NCBI RefSeq assembly: GCF_008710095.1
Contig: NZ_VYKJ01000012.1
Span: 62,001 to 126,000, forward strand
Source: Affinibrenneria salicis
Lineage (GTDB): Bacteria > Pseudomonadota > Gammaproteobacteria > Enterobacterales > Enterobacteriaceae
Length of the DNA: 64,000 bases
Reading direction: 5' to 3'
The translations under genes were made by a program, and so were the position numbers. Each line of letters begins with the position of its first letter. Position 1 is the stretch's first letter. Positions 25,417 through 35,141 of this stretch are shown one piece after another. The notes beneath the pieces were generated by a model. It was not told where the DNA came from. It saw only the letters and a list, made by a program, of their open reading frames with translations, and did not search any database.

Positions 25417-26063
25417 TTGTCAGACGCGAATTGCGCATGGCCTGGCGCAAGCGGGCCGGCATCGTGCATCCGCTGTGGTTTTTTATGATGGTCATCACCC
25501 TGTTTCCGCTCGGCATCGGGCCGGAGCCGCGGTTGTTGGCGCGCATCGCGCCCGGCGTGGTGTGGGTGGCGGCGCTGCTGGCCAGCCTGCTGGCGCTGGA
25601 GCGGCTGTTTCGCGATGATTTTCAGGACGGCTCGCTGGAGCAACTGCTGTTATTGCCGGCGCCGCTGCCGCTGACGGTGTTCGGCAAGGTGTTTGCCCAC
25701 TGGCTGATCAGCGGCTTTCCGCTGTTGCTGCTATCGCCGCTGGTGGCGCTGCTGCTGTCGTTGAACGGCTGGACTCTGCTGGCGGTCGCGTTGACCCTGT
25801 TGCTGGGCACGCCGACGCTGAGCCTTATCGGCGCGATCGGCGTGGCGCTGACCGTGGGGTTGGGAAAGGGCGGCGTGCTGCTGAGCCTGCTGCTGCTGCC
25901 GCTGTATATTCCCGTTTTGATTTTTGCCGCGTCGGCGATCGATGCGGCGTCGATGGGGCTGGCTTTCGACGGCCATCTGGCGCTGCTGGGGGCGCTGCTG
26001 GCGGGCAGCGCCACGCTGGCGCCGTTCGCCACCGCGGCGGCGCTGCGCGTCAGTCTGCAGTAA
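25404..26063 (+). CDS. ccmB: Heme exporter membrane protein CcmB
   Basis: Integral membrane partner of CcmA, 219 residues with six hydrophobic segments. [32 protein letters not shown] and [24 protein letters not shown] (in parts) are diagnostic. It starts with GTG at 25404, overlapping ccmA. Works with CcmA and CcmC in heme handling for CcmE. Confidence 0.95.
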   Translation: MFWLIVRRELRMAWRKRAGIVHPLWFFMMVITLFPLGIGPEPRLLARIAPGVVWVAALLASLLALERLFRDDFQDGSLEQLLLLPAPLPLTVFGKVFAHWLISGFPLLLLSPLVALLLSLNGWTLLAVALTLLLGTPTLSLIGAIGVALTVGLGKGGVLLSLLLLPLYIPVLIFAASAIDAASMGLAFDGHLALLGALLAGSATLAPFATAAALRVSLQ

Positions 26064-26125
26064 CGCCGTCGGTCCGGTCGGGTCCGTCTCGCCGCTATCG
26101 CTGTTAACTATGAGCAGGACAGATT

Positions 26126-26872
26126 ATGCGCACCAGGTTTTATCACGCTTTCCCGCCGCAGCGCCTCTATGCGCTGTGCGGGCGTATCTCGACGCCCTGT
26201 GGCCTGCTGGCCACGTTTTGCCTGCTGATCGGCTGGGTCTGGGGACTGGCCTTCGCGCCGGCGGATTACCAGCAGGGCGATAGTTTTCGCATTATGTATA
26301 TGCACGTGCCGGCGGCCATCGGCTCGCTCAGCATCTACCTGCTGATGGCGCTGGCGGCTTTTATTGGCCTTGTGTGGCAGAAGAATCTGGCCAGTCTGGC
26401 GGCGATGGCCATGGCGCCGGTCGGCGCGGTTTTCACCTTTATCGCGCTGTGCACCGGTTCGCTATGGGGCAAGCCGATGTGGGGCGCCTGGTGGGTGTGG
26501 GACGCACGGCTGACCTCCGAACTGGTGCTGCTGTTTCTGTATATCGGCGCCATCGCGCTGTATCAGGCGTTCGATAATCGGCGGCAGGGCGGTAAAGCGG
26601 CCAGCCTGCTGATTCTGGTCGGCGTGGTGAACATCCCCATAATCCATTACTCCGTCGAGTGGTGGTACACCCTGCACCAGGGATCGACTCAGATGCAGCA
26701 GACCATTTCACCGCTTATGCGGCAGCCGTTGCGCTGGTGCATCGTTGGCTATCAACTGTTGTTTGCCGCCCTGACGCTGATGCGGTTACGTAATCTGATC
26801 CTGTATCAGGAGCGCCATCAGGACTGGGTGAGCGTACTGGCGCAAAAAGAACGGCGGGGGGAACGGCTATGA
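26126..26872 (+). CDS. ccmC: Heme-handling protein CcmC
   Basis: Membrane protein of 248 residues with six helices and the tryptophan-rich periplasmic heme-binding motif [19 protein letters not shown]. It loads heme onto CcmE. Conserved histidines flank the motif: MYMHVPAA before and [12 protein letters not shown] after. Follows ccmB after 62 bp and overlaps ccmD by 4 bp. Confidence 0.96.
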   Translation: MRTRFYHAFPPQRLYALCGRISTPCGLLATFCLLIGWVWGLAFAPADYQQGDSFRIMYMHVPAAIGSLSIYLLMALAAFIGLVWQKNLASLAAMAMAPVGAVFTFIALCTGSLWGKPMWGAWWVWDARLTSELVLLFLYIGAIALYQAFDNRRQGGKAASLLILVGVVNIPIIHYSVEWWYTLHQGSTQMQQTISPLMRQPLRWCIVGYQLLFAALTLMRLRNLILYQERHQDWVSVLAQKERRGERL

Positions 26873-27069
26873 CGCCGGCATTTTCATCCTGGCAGGCTTT
26901 CTGTTTGATGGGCGGTTACGCCGGCTATGTCTGGCCTGCGCTGCTGCTGGCCGTCTGCGCGCTGTTCGGCCTGTTTTTGCATACCCGCTGGCAGCGTCGC
27001 AGTCTGTTGCGCGGCATCGCGCGGCGCCGACGGCGCGAACGTCGTCAGCGCGACGGGAGGGGAGAATGA
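26869..27069 (+). CDS. ccmD: Heme exporter protein CcmD
   Basis: Small membrane protein of 66 residues with one central transmembrane helix ([21 protein letters not shown]) followed by a very basic cytosolic tail ([13 protein letters not shown]), typical of CcmD. It assists release of holo-CcmE. Overlaps ccmC and ccmE by 4 bp each (ATGA). Confidence 0.93.
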   Translation: MTPAFSSWQAFCLMGGYAGYVWPALLLAVCALFGLFLHTRWQRRSLLRGIARRRRRERRQRDGRGE

Positions 27070-27557
27070 CAACGCCGGCGCGGCATCGACTGATGCTGGT
27101 ACTGCTGCTGATGCTGGGCGTGGGGCTGACCACTTCGCTGGTGCTGTACGCGCTGAGCAGCAATATCGATCTGTTTTATACGCCGGTCGAGATCGTCAAC
27201 GGCAAGGGCGAGGCGCATGAACGACCGCACGTCGGGCAGCGTTTGCGGGTCGGCGGCATGGTGCTGCCGGGTTCGGTTCAGCGCGACGCGCAGTCGCTGC
27301 AGGTGCGTTTTCGTCTGTACGATGCGCAGCAGGCGATCGACGTGACCTATGCAGGCATTCTGCCGGATCTGTTCCGCGAGGGGCAGGGCGTGGTGGCGCA
27401 GGGCGAGCTGCTGGAGGGCAACGTGGTGCGCGCCTGGGAAATACTGGCGCGCCATGATGAGAACTACACGCCGCCGGAGATATCGGCCGCGATGACGGAC
27501 AACCACCGCCATCCCGCCGGGACGGCGGCCGGTCGGGCCGGAGCGACGCCGCCATGA
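27066..27557 (+). CDS. ccmE: Periplasmic heme chaperone CcmE
   Basis: Heme chaperone of 163 residues anchored by an N-terminal helix. The covalent heme-binding histidine is at residue 130 within [10 protein letters not shown], with Tyr134 as in E. coli. Carries heme from CcmC to CcmF/H. Overlaps ccmD and ccmF by 4 bp. Confidence 0.96.
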   Translation: MTTPARHRLMLVLLLMLGVGLTTSLVLYALSSNIDLFYTPVEIVNGKGEAHERPHVGQRLRVGGMVLPGSVQRDAQSLQVRFRLYDAQQAIDVTYAGILPDLFREGQGVVAQGELLEGNVVRAWEILARHDENYTPPEISAAMTDNHRHPAGTAAGRAGATPP

Positions 27558-29521
27558 TGCCGGAACTGGGGAGTTTTTTGCTTTGTCTCGCCCTGGGGCT
27601 GGCCGCTCTGCTGAGTTTCTATCCTCAGTGGGGCGCGGCCCGCCAGGATGCGCGCGTTATGGCGTGCGCCCGGCCGCTCAGTTGGGGGCTGTGCGCCGCG
27701 GTGAGCGGCGCCTGGCTGTGTCTGATTTATGCTTTTGTGGCCAACGATTTTACCGTCGCCTATGTGGCGGCCAATTCGAACACTCAACTGCCGGTCTGGT
27801 TTCGGGTGGCCGCCGTCTGGGGCGCTCATGAAGGCTCGCTGTTGCTGTGGGTGTTTTTACTGTCGCTGTGGACGCTGGCGGTGGCGCTGTTTAGCCGGCG
27901 TATGCCGCTGGCGGCGACGGCGCGCGTGCTGTCCGTGTTGGGAACGATAAATATCGGATTTCTGCTGTTCATCATCTTCACCTCCAACCCGTTTAGCCGC
28001 ACCCTTCCGGCATACCCGATCGACGGGCGCGATTTAAATCCGATGCTGCAGGATATCGGCCTGATCTTTCACCCGCCGCTGTTGTACATGGGGTATGTGG
28101 GCTTCTCGGTCGCCTTCGCCTTCGCTATCGCGGCGTTGATGGCCGGCCGGCTCGATACGGCGTGGGCGCGCTGGTCGCGGCCGTGGACGCTGGCCGCCTG
28201 GGTGTTTCTTACCCTGGGCATCGTGCTGGGCTCGGCCTGGGCCTATTACGAACTGGGCTGGGGCGGCTGGTGGTTCTGGGATCCGGTGGAAAACGCCTCC
28301 CTGATGCCGTGGCTGGCCGGTACGGCGCTGCTTCACTCTCTGGCGGTGACGGAAAAACGCGGCAGCTTTAAGGCCTGGACGGTGTTGCTGGCGATCGGCG
28401 CGTTTTCGCTCTGCCTGCTCGGCACTTTTCTGGTGCGATCCGGCGTGCTGGTTTCCGTTCATGCCTTTGCCTCCGATCCGGCGCGCGGCCTGGTTATTCT
28501 GGCTTATCTGGTGGTGACGATCGGCGGTTCGCTGCTGCTCTACGCCTGCAAGGGCGGTCAGGTGCGCAGCCGGACGCGCCATCAGCTCTGGTCGCGCGAG
28601 ACGCTGCTGCTGGCCAATAATCTGTTGCTGATGACGGCCGTGCTGGTGGTCTTGCTGGGCACGCTGTTGCCGTTGGTGCATCGGCAACTGGGGCTGGGCA
28701 GCATTTCCGTCGGCCAACCCTTTTTCAATCAGATGTTCACCTGGCTGATGATCCCGTTCGCCCTGCTGCTCGGCATCGGGCCGCTGGTGCGCTGGCGCAG
28801 CGATCGACCGCGTTTGCTTTGGCGGCGTCTGGCGCTGGCCGGGCTGACGACGCTGCTGCTGGCCGTGGCGCTGCCCTGGCTGTTGCAGGATCGCATCGTG
28901 GCGCTGACGGTGCTGGGATTGTCGATGGCGCTGTGGGTGATGATATTAACGCTGTTGCAACTGCATGAGCGCGCCGCGCACCGGCACGGTTTTTGGCGCG
29001 GTCTGTGCCACCTGACGCCCAGCCTTTGGGGCATGACGCTGGCTCATCTGGGCGTGGCGCTCACTGTGACCGGCATCGCCTTCAGCCAGAATTACAGCAT
29101 CGAACGGGATGTGCGCATGCAGGCGGGCGACAGCGTCGATATTCACGGCTATCGCTTCAGGTTACGCGAGGTGCAGGAAATCCGCGGGCCGAACTACCTC
29201 GCCAGCGTCGGGGTGATTGAGGTCAGCCGGGGCGGTCGGCCGGAGGCGCTGCTGCGGGCGGAAAAACGTCGCTATAGCGTGGCGCGCAGCGTGATGACCG
29301 AAGCGGCGATCGACGGCGGCTTTACCCGCGATTTGTACGCGGCGCTGGGCGAAGAGCTGGCGCCGGGCGTCTGGGCCGTACGCCTCCACTATAAGCCGTT
29401 CGTGCGCTGGATCTGGTGGGGCGGGGCGCTGATGGCGGCGGGCGGTCTGATTTGCCTGTGCGATCCGCGCTATCGCGGCGGTAAAGCGCGTCGCGCGGCC
29501 GCCGTGCGGGAGGCCGGATGA
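27554..29521 (+). CDS. ccmF: Cytochrome c heme lyase subunit CcmF
   Basis: Large membrane protein of 655 residues, normal for CcmF, with many helices and the WWD heme-handling domain [20 protein letters not shown]. Conserved histidine-containing loops are [13 protein letters not shown] and [12 protein letters not shown]. It attaches heme from CcmE to apocytochrome c together with CcmH and CcmI. Coupled to ccmE and to the thioredoxin gene by 4-bp overlaps. Confidence 0.96.
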   Translation: MMPELGSFLLCLALGLAALLSFYPQWGAARQDARVMACARPLSWGLCAAVSGAWLCLIYAFVANDFTVAYVAANSNTQLPVWFRVAAVWGAHEGSLLLWVFLLSLWTLAVALFSRRMPLAATARVLSVLGTINIGFLLFIIFTSNPFSRTLPAYPIDGRDLNPMLQDIGLIFHPPLLYMGYVGFSVAFAFAIAALMAGRLDTAWARWSRPWTLAAWVFLTLGIVLGSAWAYYELGWGGWWFWDPVENASLMPWLAGTALLHSLAVTEKRGSFKAWTVLLAIGAFSLCLLGTFLVRSGVLVSVHAFASDPARGLVILAYLVVTIGGSLLLYACKGGQVRSRTRHQLWSRETLLLANNLLLMTAVLVVLLGTLLPLVHRQLGLGSISVGQPFFNQMFTWLMIPFALLLGIGPLVRWRSDRPRLLWRRLALAGLTTLLLAVALPWLLQDRIVALTVLGLSMALWVMILTLLQLHERAAHRHGFWRGLCHLTPSLWGMTLAHLGVALTVTGIAFSQNYSIERDVRMQAGDSVDIHGYRFRLREVQEIRGPNYLASVGVIEVSRGGRPEALLRAEKRRYSVARSVMTEAAIDGGFTRDLYAALGEELAPGVWAVRLHYKPFVRWIWWGGALMAAGGLICLCDPRYRGGKARRAAAVREAG

Positions 29522-30072
29522 AACGCCGCGCGCTGCTGTTTGTTCCGCTGCTGCTGTTTATGCTGCTGGCGCTGACGCTGCTGGTCCAGCTTAGCCGCAA
29601 CGCCCAGGGGGACGATCCCGGCCAGCTGGAGTCGGCGCTGATCGGCAAACCGGTGCCGGATTTCCGTCTGGAACAGCTGGATCGGCCGGGCCGGTTATTC
29701 GACCGTTCTCTGCTGGTCAGCGGTCGGCCGCTGCTGCTGAACGTCTGGGCCACCTGGTGTCCAACCTGCCGCGCGGAGCATGCTTTTCTGTCTCGTCTGG
29801 CGCAACAGGGCGTGCGGGTGGTCGGCCTGAATTATAAAGATTCTCGCCGGCAGGCGATCGACTGGCTGCGCGCGCCGGGAAACCCCTACGCGCTGAGTCT
29901 GTATGACGGCGACGGCATGTTGGGGCTGGATCTGGGCGTCTATGGCGCGCCGGAAACCTTTTTGATCGACGGTCAGGGTATTATCCGCTATCGCCACGTG
30001 GGCGAGATGAACGAGCGCGTCTGGCGGCAGACGCTGCAGCCGCTTTACCAGCGCTATACGGAGGGAGGATGA
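29518..30072 (+). CDS. dsbE: Thiol:disulfide interchange protein DsbE/CcmG
   Basis: Membrane-anchored periplasmic thioredoxin, 184 residues. Active site WATWCPTC (Cys81, Cys84) and the family glutamate region; the cis-proline loop is in GVYGAPETFLID. It reduces the CxxCH heme-binding site of apocytochrome c. Overlaps both neighbours in the ccm operon. Confidence 0.95.
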   Translation: MKRRALLFVPLLLFMLLALTLLVQLSRNAQGDDPGQLESALIGKPVPDFRLEQLDRPGRLFDRSLLVSGRPLLLNVWATWCPTCRAEHAFLSRLAQQGVRVVGLNYKDSRRQAIDWLRAPGNPYALSLYDGDGMLGLDLGVYGAPETFLIDGQGIIRYRHVGEMNERVWRQTLQPLYQRYTEGG

Positions 30073-30557
30073 AACGCATCATGCTGGCATGCCTGCTGCT
30101 GTGCGCCGCGTGCGGCGCGCGCGCGCAACAGCCGGCGCAGGAGTACGCTTTTGATTCGCAACAGCAGGAGCAGGCGTTTCTCCACATCACTGGCCAACTG
30201 CGCTGTCCGAAATGCCAGAACAGCAGCATTTCTGATTCGAGCGCCGATATTGCCAGAGACATGCGCGCGAAGGTGTACCAGTTAATGCGACAGGGCAAAA
30301 GTCAGCAGGAAATCATCGACTACATGGTCGCGCGCTACGGCTATTTCGTCACCTGGGAACCGCCGGTGACGCCCGTTACGCTGATCCTGTGGTTTGGCCC
30401 GCTGGCGTTGTTATGCGTCGGCGCCGGCGTGATCATTCGCCGCGCCCGGATGCGGCCTGCCGCCCTGACGGCGCACGAGCGGCGGCGGCTGGCGCAGATT
30501 TTACCGCCGACCGGCGGAGAACGGGACGACGAATCGTCCGGCGGGAGGTCGCGATGA
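30069..30557 (+). CDS. ccmH: Cytochrome c maturation protein CcmH
   Basis: Periplasmic thiol oxidoreductase of 162 residues, with signal peptide/anchor MKRIMLACLLLCAACGARA and the motif LRCPKCQNSSISDS (Cys46, Cys49). A C-terminal membrane helix follows (LILWFGPLALLCVGAGVII). In E. coli K-12 CcmH and CcmI are fused in one 350-residue protein; here they are separate genes, as in many other bacteria. Confidence 0.95.
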   Translation: MKRIMLACLLLCAACGARAQQPAQEYAFDSQQQEQAFLHITGQLRCPKCQNSSISDSSADIARDMRAKVYQLMRQGKSQQEIIDYMVARYGYFVTWEPPVTPVTLILWFGPLALLCVGAGVIIRRARMRPAALTAHERRRLAQILPPTGGERDDESSGGRSR

Positions 30558-31423
30558 CGCTGTTGATGCTGCTGATGCTTGTGCTGCTGCTGGCGGCCGT
30601 CTGTTTGTTTTGCGGCCCGTTGTGGTGGTGGACGTCCGCTCGGCGGACGGTCAGCCGCGATGCGGTGAATCAGGCGTTTTATCGGCAGCGGCTGCAGGAA
30701 CTGGCGTGCGAAGACGCGTCCGGCCCGCTGGACGACGGCCCGTCGCTGGTGGCCGAGCTGCAGTATAATCTGTTGGACGATATACCGCCGCCGCGGACGG
30801 CCGCCGCGCGGCCGGTGCCCGCCTGGGCGCTGTACGCGGGGATCGCGCTGCTGCTGGCCATTACGCTCGGCAGCTACTTTAGCCTGCGCGGTTTCGGTCA
30901 ACTGCGCGACTGGCATCGGGTCATGGACAATCTGCCCGCGTTGCGCGAACGGTTGCTCAACGAGGAGCGCCGGCCGCTGAGCGAGGAGGAGATCGCCCGT
31001 CTGGCGCTGGCGGTGCGCACCGGGCTGCAGCGCGATCCCGCCAATGCCGGCCAGTGGATGCTGCTGGGGCGCATCGGCGCCGCTCAGGGCAACGCCGCCA
31101 TGGCGATTCAGGCGTGGGAACGCGCCTGGCGGCTGGATGCGAATAATCCGGAAGTGGCGCTGGGCTATGCCGCGGTATTGACACAATCCAGCGATCCGGA
31201 CGATAACAGGCTGGCCGCGCAGCTGCTGGCGTCGGTGCTGCGCGTCGACCATACTCATCTGCGCGCCCTGAGCCTGTTCGCGTTCAACGCCTTCGAACTG
31301 CGGCGCTATGAGCAGGCTATTGGCGCGTGGCAAATGATGCTGCGTTTGCTGCCGCCGGATGATCCTCGCGTCGCGGTGTTAACGCGCAGCATTGCGCAGG
31401 CGAAAGTAGAAGCGGCGAAATAA
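30554..31423 (+). CDS. ccmI: Cytochrome c maturation protein CcmI
   Basis: Membrane protein of 289 residues: N-terminal transmembrane segment LMLLMLVLLLAAVCLFCGPLW, cytosolic segment with QAFYRQRLQELACED, second helix (WALYAGIALLLAITLGSYF) and a C-terminal periplasmic TPR domain (QWMLLGRIGAAQGNAAMAIQAWERAWRLDANNPEVALGYA). Apocytochrome c chaperone presenting the substrate to CcmFH. The ATG at 30554 overlaps the ccmH stop by 4 bp, which fixes the start. Last gene of the ccm operon. Confidence 0.93.
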   Translation: MTLLMLLMLVLLLAAVCLFCGPLWWWTSARRTVSRDAVNQAFYRQRLQELACEDASGPLDDGPSLVAELQYNLLDDIPPPRTAAARPVPAWALYAGIALLLAITLGSYFSLRGFGQLRDWHRVMDNLPALRERLLNEERRPLSEEEIARLALAVRTGLQRDPANAGQWMLLGRIGAAQGNAAMAIQAWERAWRLDANNPEVALGYAAVLTQSSDPDDNRLAAQLLASVLRVDHTHLRALSLFAFNAFELRRYEQAIGAWQMMLRLLPPDDPRVAVLTRSIAQAKVEAAK

Positions 31424-31448
31424 GCTGATACACTGTGCTACAGTTTCC

Positions 31449-31478
31449 GCATTCGCCGCGTCCGCGCGCGGCGAATGC
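31449..31478 (+). terminator. Perfect 12-bp hairpin between ccmI and mlaA
   Basis: GCATTCGCCGCG (31449-31460), loop TCCGCG, CGCGGCGAATGC (31467-31478). It lies 25 bp after the ccmI stop and 28 bp before the mlaA start. No T-tract follows, so it may act as an RNA stabiliser or weak terminator between the two transcripts. Confidence 0.5.
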
Positions 31479-31505
31479 AATGCGATACAGTCAGGGAGAA
31501 TAAAT

Positions 31506-32258
31506 ATGAATTATCGCCTGAGCGGGGTGGTGTTTGCCAGCGTACTCCTGATAGGTTGCGCCAGCTCGGCCGATCAGTCACAGCAGGGGCGTTCGGATCC
31601 ACTGGAAGGCTTTAACCGCACCATGTTCAGCTTTAACTATAATGTGCTGGACCCTTATCTGGTTCGTCCCGCCGCCGTGGCGTGGCGTGACTATGTGCCG
31701 ACGCCGGCGCGCAACGGGCTGAATAACTTTTTTGGCAACCTGTCGGAACCGGCCACCATGGTCAACTATTTTCTGGCCGGTAAACCCTATAAGGCCATGG
31801 TCCATTTCAACCGCTTTTTCCTGAACACCGTGCTGGGCATGGGCGGACTGATCGACGTGGCGTCGATGGCCAACCCCAAGCTGGCGCGCGAAGAACCGCG
31901 CCGTTTCGGCAGTACGCTGGGCTATTACGACGTGGGTTACGGACCTTACCTGGTGTTGCCGGGCTACGGCAGCGCGACGCTGCGTGAGGACGGCGGCGAC
32001 ATGGCCGACACGCTCTATCCGGTGCTCAGCTATCTGACTCTCTGGATGTCCGCCGGTAAATGGGTGTTCGAAGGGCTGGAGACGCGCGCACAGCTGCTTG
32101 ACTCCGACGGAATATTGCGTAATTCCGACGACCCTTATTTGATGATGCGCGAAGCCTATTTCCAGCGGCAGGATTTCCTGGCGGGCGACGGCAAAGCCGC
32201 GCCGGCGCAGAATCCGAACGCGGAAGCCATCAAAGGCGATCTTGACGATATCGACTGA
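31506..32258 (+). CDS. mlaA: Outer-membrane lipid asymmetry lipoprotein MlaA (VacJ)
   Basis: Lipoprotein of 250 residues that removes mislocalised phospholipids from the outer leaflet of the outer membrane and passes them to MlaC. The lipobox LLIGC gives acylated Cys18. Hallmarks: DPLEGFNRTMFSFNYNVLD, NGLNNFFGNLSEPATMVNYFL, FGSTLGYYDVGYGPYLVLPGYGSATLR (in parts). AGGGAGAA ribosome site precedes the ATG. In E. coli mlaA also lies close to yfdC and fadL; here the ccm operon and mqo are placed on either side. Confidence 0.95.
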   Translation: MNYRLSGVVFASVLLIGCASSADQSQQGRSDPLEGFNRTMFSFNYNVLDPYLVRPAAVAWRDYVPTPARNGLNNFFGNLSEPATMVNYFLAGKPYKAMVHFNRFFLNTVLGMGGLIDVASMANPKLAREEPRRFGSTLGYYDVGYGPYLVLPGYGSATLREDGGDMADTLYPVLSYLTLWMSAGKWVFEGLETRAQLLDSDGILRNSDDPYLMMREAYFQRQDFLAGDGKAAPAQNPNAEAIKGDLDDID

Positions 32259-32294
32259 CCGGCCGCCTGGCGGACGCCGCCGGTCTGCCGCCGT

Positions 32295-32316
32295 AAGGGG
32301 CGCTCAGGCGCCCCTT
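32295..32316 (+). terminator. Hairpin terminator downstream of mlaA
   Basis: AAGGGGCGC - TCAG - GCGCCCCTT, a perfect 9-bp stem with a 4-nt loop 37 bp after the mlaA stop, followed by a short GT-rich tail. Confidence 0.65.
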
Positions 32317-32670
32317 GTGTCGTCTGGCGCAAGGGCGGCGCGTGCCGGCGATATCCGCTGACAGGGGCGTTGCGCCGCCGGCGTGATCTGAGGCAGGCTT
32401 GCGTAATACTGTAGAATTGGTTAATTTCTTTAGTTATAAAAGTGGTTTTTGTACGTATGGGTAACAATAATGTTTCGTCAGCGTGAAGGCTGTGAATGAT
32501 TCCCTCCCGTCTTGCCTGAGATCTCGCCCTCCATCGGCTTCGCTGGGGTGAGGGCATTCTGTTGTGCAATTCACGGTCATTTTCCTGCCTTAACCAACTG
32601 ACAGAAAGTCGAGTCGTCGGACACTTTCACCTGCAAATATAAAAACTTAAGTAAAAAAAGATGTAACAGA
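32317..32670. other. Intergenic region upstream of mqo
   Basis: About 350 bp, becoming AT-rich towards mqo, which must hold the mqo promoter. A GC-rich segment with partially complementary CGCCCTCC/GGTGAGGGC (around 32524-32556) could fold, but its role is unclear. No gene seen. Confidence 0.35.
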
Positions 32671-34236
32671 ATGAGAAAATCAATGAATATGATGTTCTGT
32701 TTGAATTTGTTGGGTATGGCAGGGCGCGTTGTGGCGGAAGAAGATAAGACGGTTGATGTCCTGTTGATTGGCGGCGGCATCATGAGTTCAACGCTGGGAA
32801 CTTATTTACAGGAGCTGGAACCTGGCTGGTCGATTACCATGGTCGAACGCATGGGCGCGGTGGCGGAGGAAAGTTCCGGCGGCTGGAATAACGCCGGCAC
32901 CGGTCATTCGGCCTTTATGGAGTTGAATTATACGCCGGAAAAGGCCGACGGCTCGATCGACATCAGCAAAGCGGTTGAGGTTAACGAGGCGTTCGACATC
33001 TCGCGCCAGTTCTGGGCGTATCAGGTGAAAAATAACGTACTGCGTCAGCCTGCGTCGTTTATCAACAGCGTGCCGCATATGAATTTCGTCTGGGGCGAAG
33101 AGAACAGCCGTTTTCTGCGCAAACGCTATGACGCGCTGCAGCACAGTTCGCTGTTTCGCGCTATGGAGTACACCGAGGATCCGGCCCGGATAAAACAGTG
33201 GGCGCCGTTGCTGATCGAAGGGCGCGATCCGCGGCAGAGCATGGCCGCTACGCGCATTCTCGGCGGTACCGATGTGAACTACGGCGAGATTACCCGTCAA
33301 CTGGTCAGCGGGCTGCAGCAGAGAGAGAATTTTACCCTGCGCATGAATCACGAAGTCAGGGATATTGCGCGCAATGCGGATAACAGCTGGCGGGTCACCG
33401 TGGCCGATATGCAGAACGGCGAGCGGAAAAGCGTCATCAATGCCCGCTTCGTGTTTATTGGCGCCGGCGGCGCCGCGCTGCCGCTGCTGCAAAAATCCGG
33501 CATCCCGGAGGCGAAGGGATATGGCGGCTTCCCGGTGGGCGGCGGTTTTCTGGTCTCCACCAACCCGGCTATCGTGCAGCAGCATATGGCAAAGGTATAC
33601 GGCAAGGCCGCGGTCGGTTCGCCGCCGATGTCGGTTCCGCACCTGGATACCCGTATCCTGGACGGCGAGCCGGCGCTGCTGTTCGGCCCCTTTGCCACCT
33701 TCTCCAGCAAGTTTCTGAAAAATGGTTCTCTGTGGGATCTGTTCAGCTCGGTGAATGCGGCGAATATTCTGCCGATGGCGCATGTCGGCATCAACAACCT
33801 CAACCTGATCAAATACCTGATTAATCAGGTGATGATGAAGGATGACGATCGTTTTGCCGCGCTGCGGGAGTATTACCCGCAGGCGACGCCGGGGGACTGG
33901 AAGCTGGTCATTGCCGGGCAGCGGGTGCAGATCATCAAAAAGGACGCGCAGCGCGGCGGCGTACTGAAGATGGGGACTGAAGTGGTCTGCTCGCAGGATG
34001 GAACGATCGCGGCGCTGCTGGGCGCGTCGCCCGGCGCGTCGACCTCGGCGCCGGTCATGCTGGAGCTGCTGGAGCGCGTGTTCAAAGAAAAAGCGGCGTC
34101 GCCGGGCTGGCGCAATAAGCTGAAAGAGATCATTCCTTCTTACGGCCAGCGCCTGAACGGCAATGTGGCGCTGACGGAGCAAATACGACGCTACACGGAT
34201 GAGCTGCTGCAACTGCACGTGCCGGAAACGCACTAA
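32671..34236 (+). CDS. mqo: Malate:quinone oxidoreductase
   Basis: Membrane-associated FAD enzyme of 521 residues that oxidises malate to oxaloacetate and reduces quinone. The FAD-binding motif [16 protein letters not shown] and the Mqo segments [61 protein letters not shown], and [20 protein letters not shown] are all present. The N-terminus ([25 protein letters not shown]) is signal-like, as in E. coli Mqo; the ribosome site is weak. A strong terminator follows. In E. coli mqo is elsewhere on the chromosome. Confidence 0.95.
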   Translation: MRKSMNMMFCLNLLGMAGRVVAEEDKTVDVLLIGGGIMSSTLGTYLQELEPGWSITMVERMGAVAEESSGGWNNAGTGHSAFMELNYTPEKADGSIDISKAVEVNEAFDISRQFWAYQVKNNVLRQPASFINSVPHMNFVWGEENSRFLRKRYDALQHSSLFRAMEYTEDPARIKQWAPLLIEGRDPRQSMAATRILGGTDVNYGEITRQLVSGLQQRENFTLRMNHEVRDIARNADNSWRVTVADMQNGERKSVINARFVFIGAGGAALPLLQKSGIPEAKGYGGFPVGGGFLVSTNPAIVQQHMAKVYGKAAVGSPPMSVPHLDTRILDGEPALLFGPFATFSSKFLKNGSLWDLFSSVNAANILPMAHVGINNLNLIKYLINQVMMKDDDRFAALREYYPQATPGDWKLVIAGQRVQIIKKDAQRGGVLKMGTEVVCSQDGTIAALLGASPGASTSAPVMLELLERVFKEKAASPGWRNKLKEIIPSYGQRLNGNVALTEQIRRYTDELLQLHVPETH

Positions 34237-34273
34237 CCCGCCGGTTTTTTACCGTTCGCCCGTCTTGCCTCAG

Positions 34274-34302
34274 GCCGCGGAGTCTTTGTCCGCGGCTTTT
34301 TT
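34274..34302 (+). terminator. Intrinsic terminator of mqo
   Basis: GCCGCGGA - GTCTTTG - TCCGCGGC followed by TTTTTT: perfect 8-bp stem with T-tract, 37 bp after the mqo stop. Confidence 0.9.
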
Positions 34303-34389
34303 GTTCGCCCCGACCGGCGCCGGCGTCCGATACCGGCGCGTCGCGGCCCGCCCGGCGGCCGCGTAGTTGATGCGCGAAACGACAAGCTG

Positions 34390-34425
34390 TTATACCCTTC
34401 ATCTTTCAGGCTGCCGGCGCGTGGG
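34390..34425. repeat. Fragment of the dispersed TATACCC-type repeat (left end)
   Basis: TTATACCCTTCATCTTTCAG followed by GCTGCCGGCGCGTGGG resembles the enterobacterial repeat whose left end reads TATACCCNTCATACTTCAAG(C/T)TGC. Similar ends occur at 46575-46680, 48945-48985 and 50040-50075. Confidence 0.5.
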
Positions 34426-34511
34426 TTTCGCCTTTTCGCCGGCCGCCGAATGCGTTGTTTATTGGGGATTCGTTCGCCGCCAGGCTGTTGCCATCAAATA
34501 AGGAGCAAGTG

Positions 34512-35087
34512 ATGAAATCGGACGCCGTTAAAGACAAAAGCACTATCCCGTCGCCCGGACTCTGGCGCTTTATCAAGGCGCAGGTGTCGACGTTTGGCAC
34601 CTTCGTCGGCATTGGTCTGCTGTTCGGTTTGCTGGTGCAACTGGGACCGGGAACGCTGCGTCTGACCGCGCAGAGCGCCATCATGGAACAGGTCAACGCC
34701 AAAACGGTATCGCTGTTGACGATCGTCATGTTGTTGTGGAGCGGGTTGGTGATTAGCCTGGTGGGCAGCAACAAAAACGGCCGACAGGAGTGGAAGGCAC
34801 GGTTAAAACATCGTCTGATCGCCGAGCCGGCAGGCACCGTCGCCAGCCTGATCGTGCCGCTGTCGGGCATCGTATTCGCCATGCTGTTGGTGTGCGGTTT
34901 ACAGGGCTACGGCGCGCTGGTGGTGCAGATGCTCTATGGCCTGGCCGTGATGCTGTGCATCGTGGCGTTTAATTTATTTATCGCCAGCCTGGCGCGCGAG
35001 CCTAACCGTCTGTCGCCGTTTGGTCGTCTTCCCGGGCTGCTGATGATGCTGGCGGCGGTCATCCTTTACTGGTGGGTCTTCATTTAG
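34512..35087 (+). CDS. Uncharacterised inner-membrane protein
   Basis: Unrecognised protein of 191 residues. After a hydrophilic start (MKSDAVKDKSTIPSPG) there are about four transmembrane segments (TFGTFVGIGLLFGLLVQLG, SLLTIVMLLWSGLVISLVG, PLSGIVFAMLLVCGLQG, LPGLLMMLAAVILYWWVFI) and a cytosolic loop NKNGRQEWKARLKHRL. The start at 34512 has an AAGGAG site; an open frame upstream to 34455 is not favoured. It lies alone between mqo and fadL, convergent with fadL. Function unknown. Confidence 0.7.
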   Translation: MKSDAVKDKSTIPSPGLWRFIKAQVSTFGTFVGIGLLFGLLVQLGPGTLRLTAQSAIMEQVNAKTVSLLTIVMLLWSGLVISLVGSNKNGRQEWKARLKHRLIAEPAGTVASLIVPLSGIVFAMLLVCGLQGYGALVVQMLYGLAVMLCIVAFNLFIASLAREPNRLSPFGRLPGLLMMLAAVILYWWVFI

Positions 35088-35100
35088 GCCGTTATGCAGC

Positions 35101-35128
35101 GGCGGGCGGGAAACGCTCCCCGCCCGCC
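35101..35128. terminator. GC-rich hairpin between convergent genes (bidirectional terminator candidate)
   Basis: GGCGGGCGGG (35101-35110), 8-nt loop, CCCGCCCGCC (35119-35128): perfect 10-bp stem located between the stop of the membrane-protein gene and the fadL stop. No U-tract on either strand, so strength is uncertain. Confidence 0.55.
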
Positions 35129-35141
35129 CCGTCGCCGTCGA

